Shown here: piece by piece, positions 1 to 8,992 of the stretch | How positions within the stretch are numbered: position 1 is the stretch's first letter | How the letters are laid out: each line of letters begins with the position of its first letter | Source of the DNA: Acidobacteriota bacterium | GTDB lineage: Bacteria > Acidobacteriota > Terriglobia > Terriglobales > Acidobacteriaceae | DNA length: 25,782 nt | Reading direction: 5' to 3' | Assembly (NCBI GenBank): GCA_021799405.1 | Contig: JAJZAL010000052.1 | Location: forward strand, 1 to 25,782 | Notes under the pieces: generated by a model | Seen by the model: the letters and a program-made list of their open reading frames with translations, nothing else | Told to the model about the DNA's origin: nothing | The model's database searches: none | Program-made: the position numbers and the translations under genes

Positions 1-874
<874 letters not shown>

Positions 875-886
875 GAAACTCCTAAA

Positions 887-919
887 TACAAGCTGCCAGC
901 TCTCAGCCGTCAGCTTTGG
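887..919 (+). repeat. Heptamer repeat block 1 (CAG every 7 bp), leuB-leuC junction
   Basis: CAG trinucleotides start at 897, 904 and 911, exactly 7 bp apart, with a degenerate AAG in phase at 890. The units read roughly CTGCCAG, CTCTCAG, CCGTCAG, CTTTGG. It lies just upstream of the leuC ribosome site. It is opposite in orientation to block 2 at 1001-1034, so the two could pair in a transcript. Confidence 0.6.
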
Positions 920-1000
920 TGTTGCATCTTGAGACAGTTATGGCTCCATCGGGAGCGTGTTGCCGTTCGCTGTTGCCGATGCCGCAGGTTCCAGCACATC

Positions 1001-1034
1001 GAGCTGAAAGCTAAGAACTGACCGCTGAAAGCTG
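1001..1034 (-). repeat. Heptamer repeat block 2, running into the leuB 3' end
   Basis: On the plus strand CTG (CAG on minus) begins at 1004, 1018, 1025 and 1032, with CTA in phase at 1011, giving five units of 7 bp on the minus strand (CAGCTTT, CAGCGGT, CAGTTCT, TAGCTTT, CAGCTC). The third-last base block contains the leuB stop codon: TAG at 1013-1011 is the degenerate unit. The block therefore encodes the last seven residues of LeuB (QLSAVSS) and its stop. Confidence 0.65.
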
Positions 1035-2108
1035 CTCTTTCACCGTCTCCCGCACTTTCGCGCCCATCTCCTTCGTCGAGAGCACCGGGAAGCCTTCCCG
1101 ATTGGCGCGCGCCAGGTCCGGCGTGCGGAAGCCCTGCTCCAGCACCTTGCGCACGGCCGATTCCACGGCCGCAGCTTCGGCCTCCAGCCCCGCGGAGTGG
1201 CGCAGCACCAGCGCGCCCGTCAGAATCGCGCCCAGCGGATTCGCCAATCCCTTGCCGGCGATGTCCGGCGCCGAGCCGTGCACCGGCTCATACAAATTCA
1301 CCTTGCCGCCGATGGTGGCCGAAGGCAGCATGCCCAGCGAGCCGGTGATCACCGCCGCCTCGTCGCTCAGAATGTCGCCGAAGAGGTTCTCTGTCACCAC
1401 CACATCGAAGTCGCGCGGCCGGTTCATCAGGTGCATGGCCATCGCGTCCACGTATTGGTGCTCTACTGCCACATCGGGGAACTCGGCGGCAACTTCATTC
1501 ACCGTGGCGCGCCAGAGCTGCGAAACTTCGAGCACGTTGGCCTTATCGACGCTGGTCAGCTTCTTGCGGCGATTGCGGGCCAGATCGAAGGCCACGCGGG
1601 CCACGCGAGCCACTTCGTCCTTGGTGTAGCGCATCGTGTTCCATGCCTCGCCCTGGGCGCGATTCCACTCGCGAGGCTGGCCGAAGTAGAGCCCGCCCAG
1701 CAACTCACGCACAAACAAAATATCCGCACCGTCCACGACCTCAGGCCTGAGCGGGCTGTTGACCGTGAGCTCCTTGAAGGCAAATGCGGGACGCAGGTTG
1801 GCGAATCCGCCCAGCGCCGCGCGAATCTGCAGCAGACCGGCCTCGGGGCGCTTATCCGGAGGCAGCGAGTTGAACTCATTTCCGCCCACCGCGCCAAGCA
1901 GCACCGCATCCGACGCGAGCGCGGCATCGAGCGTCTCCTTGGGCAGCGGCGTTCCGTCCTGCACAATGGCTACGCCCCCGATGCGCTTCTCAGTAAAAGT
2001 GAACTGGTGACCGCCCAGCGCGGCAATCTCCTCTAATACGGCAACCGCTTCGCCGGTCACCTCCGGGCCAATTCCGTCGCCCGCCACAACTAAAATATTC
2101 AGCTTCAT
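1011..2108 (-). CDS. leuB: 3-isopropylmalate dehydrogenase
   Basis: LeuB oxidatively decarboxylates 3-isopropylmalate to 2-ketoisocaproate with NAD+, the third step of leucine synthesis in the cytosol. The 365-residue protein shows the family motifs in order: GDGIGPEV (10-17), LLGAVGG (70-76), [11 protein letters not shown] (133-143), [13 protein letters not shown] (188-200), DAMAMHLM (221-228), [14 protein letters not shown] (239-252), and [18 protein letters not shown] (274-291), which contributes to NAD binding. The ATG at 2108-2106 gives the expected N-terminus [12 protein letters not shown]; its ribosome site is weak. It lies 71 bp after leuA and 136 bp before leuC, so the three are very likely one operon. 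The odd part is the C-terminus: the last seven codons and the stop lie inside an intergenic-type heptamer repeat, making the protein a few residues longer than typical. Confidence 0.97.
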   Translation of the reverse strand: MKLNILVVAGDGIGPEVTGEAVAVLEEIAALGGHQFTFTEKRIGGVAIVQDGTPLPKETLDAALASDAVLLGAVGGNEFNSLPPDKRPEAGLLQIRAALGGFANLRPAFAFKELTVNSPLRPEVVDGADILFVRELLGGLYFGQPREWNRAQGEAWNTMRYTKDEVARVARVAFDLARNRRKKLTSVDKANVLEVSQLWRATVNEVAAEFPDVAVEHQYVDAMAMHLMNRPRDFDVVVTENLFGDILSDEAAVITGSLGMLPSATIGGKVNLYEPVHGSAPDIAGKGLANPLGAILTGALVLRHSAGLEAEAAAVESAVRKVLEQGFRTPDLARANREGFPVLSTKEMGAKVRETVKEQLSAVSS

Positions 2109-2129
2109 TCCCGCTCTCTTGGTGAGTTA

Positions 2130-2155
2130 TCAGTGGTCAGTGGTAAGTGGTCAGA
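2130..2155 (+). repeat. Heptamer repeat block 3 (TCAGTGG units), leuA-leuB junction
   Basis: CAG begins at 2131, 2138 and 2152 with AAG in phase at 2145, giving units TCAGTGG, TCAGTGG, TAAGTGG, TCAG at a strict 7-bp period. It fills about a third of the short spacer between leuA and leuB. Confidence 0.6.
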
Positions 2156-2179
2156 AAAAATCACTGCGGCGGCTCGCCC

Positions 2180-3372
<1,193 letters not shown>

Positions 3373-3376
<4 letters not shown>

Positions 3377-3402
3377 CGAATTTGCCTGTCAGGGGAAGCC
3401 AT
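3373..3402 (-). promoter_or_regulatory. Possible 9-codon upstream ORF overlapping the leuA start
   Basis: An ATG at 3402-3400, preceded by AGGTG-type Shine-Dalgarno sequence (3410-3405), opens a frame reading MASPDRQIR and ending in a TGA (3375-3373) that overlaps the leuA start codon as ATGA. The leuA ATG itself has only a weak AGG 8 bases upstream, so translational coupling is plausible. The peptide has no leucine codons, so it is not a classical leucine attenuator. This is a proposal from sequence only. Confidence 0.35.
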
Positions 3403-3436
3403 TGCCACCTGAATTATTTTCTCGCATCCAGGCTAT

Positions 3437-3451
3437 ATAACGCAAAGTTAT
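3437..3451. promoter_or_regulatory. LysR-type box 1 (T-N11-A inverted repeat)
   Basis: The arms ATAAC and GTTAT flank a 5-bp centre, giving a perfect 15-bp inverted repeat with the T-N11-A form of LysR-family operators. It overlaps the A/T-rich element that is the best -10 candidate for leuA on the minus strand (TTATAT-like). Confidence 0.55.
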
Positions 3452-3467
3452 TCTTTTTGTAGTCTCG

Positions 3468-3482
3468 ATAAGAATTGCTTAT
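3468..3482. promoter_or_regulatory. LysR-type box 2 (T-N11-A inverted repeat)
   Basis: The arms ATAAG and CTTAT flank a 5-bp centre in a perfect 15-bp inverted repeat of the same form as box 1. The centres of the two boxes (3444 and 3475) are 31 bp apart, about three helical turns, as expected for two dimers bound on one face of the DNA. An extra half site ATAAC follows at 3484-3488. Confidence 0.55.
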
Positions 3483-3489
3483 GATAACA

Positions 3490-3514
3490 GGGGGGGGGCA
3501 GGGAGCAGGGGGCA
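3490..3514 (+). repeat. 9-G tract and GGGRGCA heptamers, possible G-quadruplex
   Basis: Nine consecutive G (3490-3498) run into three in-phase heptamers: GGGGGCA (3494-3500), GGGAGCA (3501-3507) and GGGGGCA (3508-3514). Four or more G-runs of at least three within 25 bases fit a quadruplex motif on the plus strand. It lies between the LysR boxes and the lysR-type gene. Confidence 0.5.
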
Positions 3515-3524
3515 ATTCTCGATT

Positions 3525-3544
3525 GAAGGCGCACAGGCGCCTTC
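3525..3544 (+). terminator. GC-rich hairpin followed by TTT in the LysR gene leader
   Basis: GAAGGCGC and GCGCCTTC form a perfect 8-bp stem with an ACAG loop, followed by TTT (3545-3547). It lies about 120 bp before the regulator's start codon. It could act as a leader terminator or insulator if transcription starts upstream; the T-tract is short, so this is uncertain. Confidence 0.4.
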
Positions 3545-3663
3545 TTTAGCCATGAGCGGCCAAACAGAGCTTTTCACGAACCAGCGCCGATAAGAAATGG
3601 CTAGTCCCGCAACTCTCGTTTTCCAGCTCCTGATCCCTGATCTCTGCATTCCGGAGGAATGCC

Positions 3664-4587
3664 GTGGAACTCAACCAGCTTGAAACCTTTCTGGCCGTCG
3701 CCGAGGAGCGCAGTTTTTCCCGCGCCGCGCAGCGGCTGCACCGCACACAGCCGGCGGTCAGCCAGGTCATCCGCAAGCTCGAAGAGTCGGTGGGTGAAGT
3801 CCTGTTCGACCGCGCTACGCGCGACGGCTCGCTGACCGCGGCCGGTGTGTTGCTGCGCGACTATGCCCTGCGCCTGCTGGCCCTGCGGCGCGAGGCAGCC
3901 AGCGCACTGGGCGAACTCAGGAGCCTGGAGCGCGGCCGCCTGCAACTGGCCGCCAACGAGTACACCTGCATGTATCTGCTTCCGGCCGTCGACGCCTTTC
4001 GCCGCCAGTATCCCCACATCAGCGTGACCGTACACCGCATGCTGGCCTCGCGCATCCCCGACGAACTGAGCCTGCGCACCTTTGAGCTGGGGGTTATCTC
4101 CTTTCGCCCCGATCCAGCGCAATTCCGCACCATCGCCGTCTATGCCGACAGCCTGGCCTTCATCGTCAGCCCCAAACATCCCCTGGCCTCGGAGCGGCGC
4201 GTTTCCATTAGCGACCTGGGCAAAGAGGTCTTTATCGCCCACAACGTCGCCTCGCCGCTGCGGCGCAAGGTCATTGAAACCTTCCAGCGGTACCGCACTC
4301 CTCTGAATATGGAGATCGAACTGCCGACGATCGAGGCCATCAAGCGCTTTGTGGCCATGGGCAACGGCGTGGCCCTGGTGCCGCACCTCAGCGTGGCCCG
4401 CGAACTTGAAACGGGCGACCTGGTCCGGATTCCCGTCGACGAGCTGGAGGTGCGGCGCGTGCTGCGCCTGGTTCATCGCCGCCAGGCCACTCTCTCCTAT
4501 GCGGCCAAGGCCTTTCTGCGCACCCTGCGGGATCTGGCGAAGCGGCAGGGTCCGCCCTTTTATTTCCAGCCGGAACGCGCCGTCTAA
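3664..4587 (+). CDS. LysR-family transcriptional regulator, divergent from leuABC
   Basis: This 307-residue protein has the usual LysR layout: an N-terminal winged helix-turn-helix (about 3-60, with LETFLAVAEERSFSRAAQRL and TQPAVSQVIRKLEESVG) and a periplasmic-binding-protein-like effector domain (about 88-295, beginning GRLQLAANEY). The start is GTG 3664, with GGAGG at 3653-3657 six bases upstream; an ATG at 3659 is out of frame. It is transcribed divergently from leuA, and the shared intergenic region carries two T-N11-A inverted repeats, the classic arrangement for a LysR regulator controlling its neighbour and itself. I infer that it senses a leucine-pathway metabolite, perhaps isopropylmalate or leucine. 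Nothing in the effector domain identifies the ligand, and it could instead regulate another locus. Confidence 0.92.
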   Translation: MELNQLETFLAVAEERSFSRAAQRLHRTQPAVSQVIRKLEESVGEVLFDRATRDGSLTAAGVLLRDYALRLLALRREAASALGELRSLERGRLQLAANEYTCMYLLPAVDAFRRQYPHISVTVHRMLASRIPDELSLRTFELGVISFRPDPAQFRTIAVYADSLAFIVSPKHPLASERRVSISDLGKEVFIAHNVASPLRRKVIETFQRYRTPLNMEIELPTIEAIKRFVAMGNGVALVPHLSVARELETGDLVRIPVDELEVRRVLRLVHRRQATLSYAAKAFLRTLRDLAKRQGPPFYFQPERAV

Positions 4588-4741
4588 TCGCGGCTTATCC
4601 GCAGTTTCGCCGAATGCCAACGCCCCTTTTCCCACTCGTGCGTCTATAGCCTCAGATCATCTTGCACCATGGCCTTGGCAACTGCTTCCGCCATGACCCG
4701 TTCCGGCCAGTTACAATGCTGAAAGCGGGACCCGGCTCTGA

Positions 4742-4753
4742 CCGGTGCACCGG
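4742..4753. promoter_or_regulatory. 12-bp palindrome upstream of the beta-barrel gene
   Basis: CCGGTGCACCGG is a perfect 12-bp palindrome 57 bp before the ATG at 4810. A TACAAT element (-10-like) lies about 30 bp further upstream, so the palindrome would fall at or just after the transcription start. The rest of the 222-bp gap after the LysR gene shows nothing I can name. Confidence 0.3.
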
Positions 4754-4809
4754 AATCGATAAGCTTGTTGCCAGCCAGTTGGTTGCGCAGTCGTGAGGTT
4801 CAAGACCGA

Positions 4810-5415
4810 ATGAAGAAGATTGCCCTTATTGTTTTTGTGCTGGCCATCTGTGTGGCCACGGGCCGTGCTCAGGAGAGCCGCCAGGACATCAGCCTCAGTG
4901 CCACCGGCTTGATCGAGCCGTTTATGGCCTCATCGACCGACGTTCAGGTGAGTGCGAACCGCGCCTTTGGCGGTTTGGTCAGCTACCGGTTTATGATGAC
5001 GCCTTCAAGCGCCCTTGAGGCCAACTACCAGATGACTTACGAGAACAGCATCCACTACCTGATCAGCAACACGAACAGCTACCTGGTCAATACCCGCACA
5101 CAGGAGGTCTCCTTCGCCTACGTGCGCTCCTTCGTTTTCAAGAACTTCAATCCTTTTCTTGAGGCCGGCCCGGGAGCGTTCATCTTCCTGCCAATCCGTG
5201 ACTCTGGCACGACTAGTCTCGACGTCAAGCAGCAGGTCACGATTGGTGGCATCTATGGAGCAGGCTTCGCCTACGAACTGAGCCCGAGCTTCGATCTGCG
5301 TGTGGAATACCGCGGCTGGGTCACTGCTGTTCCCGACTTTGCCTATTCACAGATGGCAACCAAGCGGTACTACAACATTTATAATCCGGTGGTCGGCATC
5401 GCCTATCACTTCTAG
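4810..5415 (+). CDS. Small outer-membrane beta-barrel protein
   Basis: The 201-residue product has a clear Sec signal peptide (MKKIALIVFVLAICVATGRA, predicted cleavage after A20 before QES), alternating hydrophobic/polar segments suited to amphipathic strands, and a C-terminal segment ending in phenylalanine (VVGIAYHF), the usual BAM recognition pattern. The layout matches small OmpA/OmpW-like 8-strand barrels. The frame is open upstream to 4765, but ATG 4810 gives the signal peptide directly and has a GAGG about 11 bases upstream. The function is unknown: no binding motif or periplasmic domain is visible. It stands alone on the plus strand, convergent with the prephenate dehydratase gene. 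Confidence 0.75.
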   Translation: MKKIALIVFVLAICVATGRAQESRQDISLSATGLIEPFMASSTDVQVSANRAFGGLVSYRFMMTPSSALEANYQMTYENSIHYLISNTNSYLVNTRTQEVSFAYVRSFVFKNFNPFLEAGPGAFIFLPIRDSGTTSLDVKQQVTIGGIYGAGFAYELSPSFDLRVEYRGWVTAVPDFAYSQMATKRYYNIYNPVVGIAYHF

Positions 5416-5453
5416 GCCGCTGGCCGTCTAAAAATCTGCCGGTTGGCTAGTTG

Positions 5454-5477
5454 GCTGGCGGCGTCCACGCCGCCAGC
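5454..5477. terminator. Hairpin between convergent genes (bidirectional terminator candidate)
   Basis: GCTGGCGGCGT and ACGCCGCCAGC form perfect 11-bp arms around CC, in the 93-bp gap between the convergent beta-barrel and pheA genes. Flanking TTGGC and GCCAA stretches could lengthen the structure, and a tandem GTTGGCT duplication (5442-5456) lies on its left. There is no U-tract, so factor-independent termination is not assured. Confidence 0.45.
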
Positions 5478-5508
5478 ACAGCCGGCCAAAGACCGGCGTC
5501 ACTCCGCT

Positions 5509-6327
5509 TTAGCCGCGCGCTTCCCGGTAGCGCCCCAGTTCCTTCACCATCCCGCAGTGCGAGCGCAGCGCATCGGCGGCGCCCGAACCCTCCTCGAACG
5601 AGCGAATCTGGCAATCCACGTAGAAGATGTACTCCCACGGCTTGCCGTGCACGGGCCGCGACTCGATCTTGGTCAGGTTGGTGCCAATCTCCGACAGGGC
5701 ATTGAGCGCCGTCACCAGCGATCCAGGCCGGTTTTCCAGGGTGAAGGCGAGGCTGACCTTGTTTGCTTCAGGATTTGCCACGGACTCCGCCGTGCGCCGC
5801 ACCAGGAAAAAGCGCGTGAAATTCTCGGGGTTGTCCTCGATGTTGGCTTCGAGGATCTGGGCTCGGTAGTAACGAGCCGCCGCCTCGCTGGCAATGGCCG
5901 CCGCCTGGCGATCGCCCAACTCGATCAGTTGCTTGACGCTTCCTGCCGTATCGTAGAAAGCCAGGGCCTCCATGCGCGGGTGCGCGGCAAGAAACTTCTT
6001 ACACTGCGCCAGAGCCACAGGATGCGAAAAAACCCGCTCGATTTCACCGATTGTCGCGCCCGGCATCGCGATCAGGTTGTGCCGGATGCGCAACAGCGTC
6101 TCACGCTCGATCTTCACGTCGTAGCGCAGCAGCAGGTCGTAGTGCTCCAGAACCGAGCCGGCCAGGCTGTTTTCAATAGGGATCACCGCCGCATCGACCC
6201 TTTTGTCATCGAGCGCCGCAAACACTTCGGCCGAAAGCGCAAGCGGCAGGATTGCCGCCGAGGGTTCGAGCTTTGCCGCCGCCTCGTGGCTGAAGGAGCC
6301 GGGTTCCCCCTGAATCGCAATCTTCAT
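5509..6327 (-). CDS. pheA: Prephenate dehydratase with ACT domain
   Basis: It converts prephenate to phenylpyruvate in phenylalanine synthesis. The 272-residue product has the bilobed dehydratase domain (about 1-180), starting MKIAIQGEPGSFSHEAA, with IPIENSLAGSV (49-59) and the catalytic-threonine motif NFTRFFLV (T171), then a C-terminal ACT domain (about 190-265) with ENRPGSL (198-204) and ESRP (222-225), the phenylalanine-binding signatures. There is no chorismate mutase domain, so it is the monofunctional type. The frame is open to 6489, but the extra 54 residues are not family-like and overlap the upstream prenyltransferase gene. ATG 6327 gives the canonical N-terminus and has AGGCGG about 7 bases upstream. 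The gap to the prenyltransferase gene is 146 bp on the same strand, so co-transcription is possible. Phenylalanine feedback through the ACT domain is expected from the family. Confidence 0.95.
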   Translation of the reverse strand: MKIAIQGEPGSFSHEAAAKLEPSAAILPLALSAEVFAALDDKRVDAAVIPIENSLAGSVLEHYDLLLRYDVKIERETLLRIRHNLIAMPGATIGEIERVFSHPVALAQCKKFLAAHPRMEALAFYDTAGSVKQLIELGDRQAAAIASEAAARYYRAQILEANIEDNPENFTRFFLVRRTAESVANPEANKVSLAFTLENRPGSLVTALNALSEIGTNLTKIESRPVHGKPWEYIFYVDCQIRSFEEGSGAADALRSHCGMVKELGRYREARG

Positions 6328-6473
6328 CGTGTTACCGCCTGCTTCCTGCTGGTTTTGGGGAACGATCAGGGTGGGAGTGCCGGAACGCCGTCCAGCGCCG
6401 TACCACAGGCTCCGCTGTAAATCCCTGGTTGATTTGCTCTCCGGCATAAACCCAGCGTACCCCACCGATGAAC

Positions 6474-7340
6474 TCAGCGGCCCGACCACACGTCGGCCGC
6501 AACAAAAATCAGGAAAACGATCGCAATCACGCCGTTCATTGTGAAGAAGGCGGCGTTGAGCCGGCGCAGGTCGCGCGGCGAAACCAGCGCGTGTTCATAG
6601 GCCAGCAGGAGGGCCACCGCGGCCACTCCAGCCCATCCTGACGCGCGAAAATGGAAAAGCAGGCCGAACCACACGAGCAGCCCCAGCATGGCCAGATGCA
6701 TCAGCCGGGCCGCCACAAATGCTCCGCGCAGCCCCACCGACCGCGGCAGGCTATGCAGTCCTGCGGCGCGATCATGCTCGTAGTCCTGGCAGGCGTACAA
6801 CACGTCAAACCCTGCCACCCACAGCGTTACGGCCGCCGTCAGCACCACGATGCGCGGGTCCAGACTGCCTCGCACCGCAATCCACGCCGCCGAGGGCGCC
6901 AGCCCCAGCGCCAGGCCCAGCACCAGGTGCGACCAGCGCGTCATGCGCTTCATATAGCTATAGCCGAGCAATACTGTCAGGGCCACGGGCGACAACTCCA
7001 GCGTCAGCCGGTTCAGCTTGGCGGCTGCAAGCACAAACATCAGCGCGGTGACGCACGTAAACCCCAGCACAAACTGCTTCGACAACAGGCCTGCCGGAAT
7101 CGCGCGGCTCCTGGTGCGCGGATTGGCCGCGTCCAGATCGGCGTCAGCCCAGCGATTGAAGGCCATCGCGCATGAACGCGCCGAGACCATCGCCACCAGA
7201 ATCCAGCCCAGCACCGGCCAGCTCGGCAGGCCATGCGCCGCCAGCAGCACCGCTGTCAGCGCAAACGGCAGCGCGAAGATCGAGTGTTCCCACTTGATCA
7301 TCTCCAGCGTCGTGTGCGTCTTCTTCAGGATCCCCGGCAT
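6474..7340 (-). CDS. UbiA-family polyprenyltransferase, probably menaquinone (MqnP-like)
   Basis: The 288-residue protein is an intramembrane aromatic prenyltransferase with about 8-9 hydrophobic helices. It has the two Asp-rich Mg2+/prenyl-diphosphate motifs: NRWADADLD (62-70, NxxxDxxxD) and DYEHD (186-190, DxxxD). The N-terminus contains MIKWEHSIFALPFALTA (14-30), typical of the 'UbiA-other' branch, in which MqnP of the futalosine menaquinone pathway lies; 4-hydroxybenzoate prenyltransferase UbiA is the alternative. The start is ATG 7340, with GGAGG six bases upstream, an unambiguous site. It precedes pheA on the minus strand. A menaquinone role would suit a bacterium whose neighbouring flavoprotein donates electrons to quinone, but the linkage is inference. 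Confidence 0.85.
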   Translation of the reverse strand: MPGILKKTHTTLEMIKWEHSIFALPFALTAVLLAAHGLPSWPVLGWILVAMVSARSCAMAFNRWADADLDAANPRTRSRAIPAGLLSKQFVLGFTCVTALMFVLAAAKLNRLTLELSPVALTVLLGYSYMKRMTRWSHLVLGLALGLAPSAAWIAVRGSLDPRIVVLTAAVTLWVAGFDVLYACQDYEHDRAAGLHSLPRSVGLRGAFVAARLMHLAMLGLLVWFGLLFHFRASGWAGVAAVALLLAYEHALVSPRDLRRLNAAFFTMNGVIAIVFLIFVAADVWSGR

Positions 7341-7461
7341 CCGCAGCCTCCTCTAAAAGTGTACTTGAGCCCCAAAAGCCGTCCGGGAAAGGTAGGGCGC
7401 ACGCTACAGAGTGATCTACGCTACGGCGCCGCTTTAGATGCCGCGCCTTTGTGACGTACGA

Positions 7462-7475
7462 CACACATATGTGTG
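7462..7475. promoter_or_regulatory. 14-bp perfect palindrome, candidate operator
   Basis: CACACAT followed directly by ATGTGTG forms a perfect palindrome centred about 120 bp from the prenyltransferase start and 290 bp from the sulfide oxidoreductase start. I do not recognise a known regulator's consensus. Confidence 0.3.
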
Positions 7476-7563
7476 CTAACGACGCCGACTTGGCCTCATG
7501 CTCCTGGTGCATCATGCCATAAGCGCCCGGTTCGAGCGGGAAATCAAATGAGATTGCAAGCGG

Positions 7564-7585
7564 TCGTATTCAGTTAAAAATACGA
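7564..7585. promoter_or_regulatory. Inverted repeat upstream of the sulfur operon
   Basis: TCGTATT and AATACGA form perfect 7-bp arms around an 8-bp A/T-rich centre, about 175 bp before the sulfide oxidoreductase start. Size and symmetry fit a dimeric repressor site (an ArsR-type sulfide/persulfide sensor would be the natural candidate), but no such regulator gene is in the window. Confidence 0.35.
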
Positions 7586-7760
7586 GACTTACGCATTTTT
7601 GGTTTGCCGCTGACCATGCCAACCTGAAGCAGAAATAACGCTGATATTTGCGCGCTCGCCATCGGCGCTGCACACCCGGCGAACGCTTCAGCGGTTGTAA
7701 CGCTTATGCACGGCATGGGCTCTCTTCTGGTGTGGGCCCCCAGGAAGAAGGAGACAAAAT

Positions 7761-8990
7761 ATGCGGAACATCCTCATTCTCGGCGGTGGCACCGCCGGAA
7801 CCATCATGGCCAACAAGCTGGCCGCCGCCCTGGACGACAAGGAATGGCGCATCACCATTGTGGACGGGACCGAAGAGCACTATTATCAGCCTGGTTTTCT
7901 TTTCGTTCCATTCGGGATCTATCGAATGCGCGACCTTGTAAAGCCGAGGCGGCAATATCTGCCAGGCAACGTCAGGTTCATTCCGTCCGGCATCGACATC
8001 ATCGATCCCGGCACGAAGACGGTGAAGCTGACCAACGGCACGCCGTTGAAGTACGACTATCTGATCATCGCAACCGGGGCCAACATTCATCCGGAGCAGA
8101 CAGAAGGTCTGCTGGATGAGGAATGGGGCCGCAGCAAGTTCGATTTTTATACCCCGCAAGGTGCGGAGCGTCTGAGCCAGTTTCTGAAAGGCTGGCAGGG
8201 CGGTCGCCTGGTTCTGAGCATCACCGAGATGCCCATCAAGTGCCCGGTTGCGCCGCTCGAATTCCTCTTCCTGGCCGATGAGTATTTCACCCGGCGCGGC
8301 ATGCGCGACAAAGTTGAACTGCATCTGATCACGCCGCTCTCCGGCGCGTTTACCAAGCCTACGTCGAGCCGGGTCCTCGGCGAATTTCTGGAGCGCAAGG
8401 GAATCCGGGTGACGCCCGATTTCGACCTGGGCCGCGTGGATAGCAAGGAGAAGAAGATCGTGGCATGGGACGACACCGAGGTAAATTACGACGTGCTCGT
8501 TTCCATTCCCACCAACATGGGAGATGCGGCGATCGCGCGCAGCGGCCTGGGCAACGATCTGAACTTTGTCGCCACCCATCGGGAAACCCTGATGGCCGAA
8601 GGGCTTGAAGATGTCTTCGTCATTGGCGATGCGACCAATCTTCCCACTTCGAAGGCGGGTTCGGTCGCGCACTTCGAGTCAGAGATTCTCTTCCAGAATT
8701 TCCTGGAGCATATCGATGGACGTCCGCCGATTGCGCACTTCGACGGCCACTCCAACTGCTTCATCGAATCGGGCTTTGATAAAGGAATGCTGATCGACTT
8801 CAACTACGACACCGAGCCGCTCCCGGGCGAGTTTCCACTGCCGGGCGTCGGCCCCTTCACGCTGCTGGGCGAGAGCCGGGTGAACCACTACGGCAAGCTG
8901 ATGTTCCGCTGGGTGTACTGGAACCTGCTCCTGCGCGGCATGGAATTGCCCATCGAAGCCGAAATGTCGATGGCCGGAAAGCGGGTGTGA
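7761..8990 (+). CDS. sqr: Sulfide:quinone oxidoreductase-like FAD flavoprotein
   Basis: Proteins of this family oxidise sulfide to persulfide/polysulfide and pass electrons through FAD to the quinone pool at the cytoplasmic face of the membrane. The 409-residue protein has an N-terminal Rossmann FAD site (ILILGGGTAGTIMANKL, 4-20), IIATGA (102-107), a second dinucleotide-fold half, VFVIGDATNLPTSKAGSVAH (285-304), and an amphipathic C-terminal segment (RWVYWNLLLRGMELP, about 383-397) suited to monotopic membrane binding. It contains exactly two cysteines, C161 in KCPVAPLEF and C333 in HSNCFIESGFDKG, matching the redox pair needed for sulfide oxidation; the third cysteine of type I enzymes is absent, so a non-type-I (type III-like) enzyme is likely. 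AAGGAG lies 7 bases before ATG 7761. It is the first gene of a four-gene operon of sulfur-transfer proteins, which argues against type II NADH dehydrogenase. Confidence 0.88.
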   Translation: MRNILILGGGTAGTIMANKLAAALDDKEWRITIVDGTEEHYYQPGFLFVPFGIYRMRDLVKPRRQYLPGNVRFIPSGIDIIDPGTKTVKLTNGTPLKYDYLIIATGANIHPEQTEGLLDEEWGRSKFDFYTPQGAERLSQFLKGWQGGRLVLSITEMPIKCPVAPLEFLFLADEYFTRRGMRDKVELHLITPLSGAFTKPTSSRVLGEFLERKGIRVTPDFDLGRVDSKEKKIVAWDDTEVNYDVLVSIPTNMGDAAIARSGLGNDLNFVATHRETLMAEGLEDVFVIGDATNLPTSKAGSVAHFESEILFQNFLEHIDGRPPIAHFDGHSNCFIESGFDKGMLIDFNYDTEPLPGEFPLPGVGPFTLLGESRVNHYGKLMFRWVYWNLLLRGMELPIEAEMSMAGKRV

Positions 8991-8992
8991 CC

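Larger units (their letters stand above)
7341..7760. other. 420-bp divergent intergenic region upstream of the sulfur operon
   Basis: No convincing gene lies here. It separates the start of the prenyltransferase gene (minus) from the sulfide:quinone oxidoreductase gene (plus), so it should hold both promoters. Visible structure: a duplicated ACGCTAC about 17 bp apart near 7400-7423, a 14-bp palindrome at 7462-7475, and a 7-bp-arm inverted repeat at 7564-7585. I could not assign a convincing -35/-10 pair. Confidence 0.5.

Noticed and set aside
3601..4635. 344-codon open frame antisense to the LysR gene
   Set aside because: Shadow frame; the plus strand has a clear HTH and effector domain and a good ribosome site.
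6328..6489. 54-residue N-terminal extension of prephenate dehydratase
   Set aside because: It is not family-like, overlaps the prenyltransferase 3' end, and the ATG at 6327 gives the canonical start with a ribosome site.
8987..8992. GTG 8987 as the DUF1641 protein start
   Set aside because: ATG 8993 two codons later avoids the overlap with the flavoprotein stop and starts a natural N-terminus.
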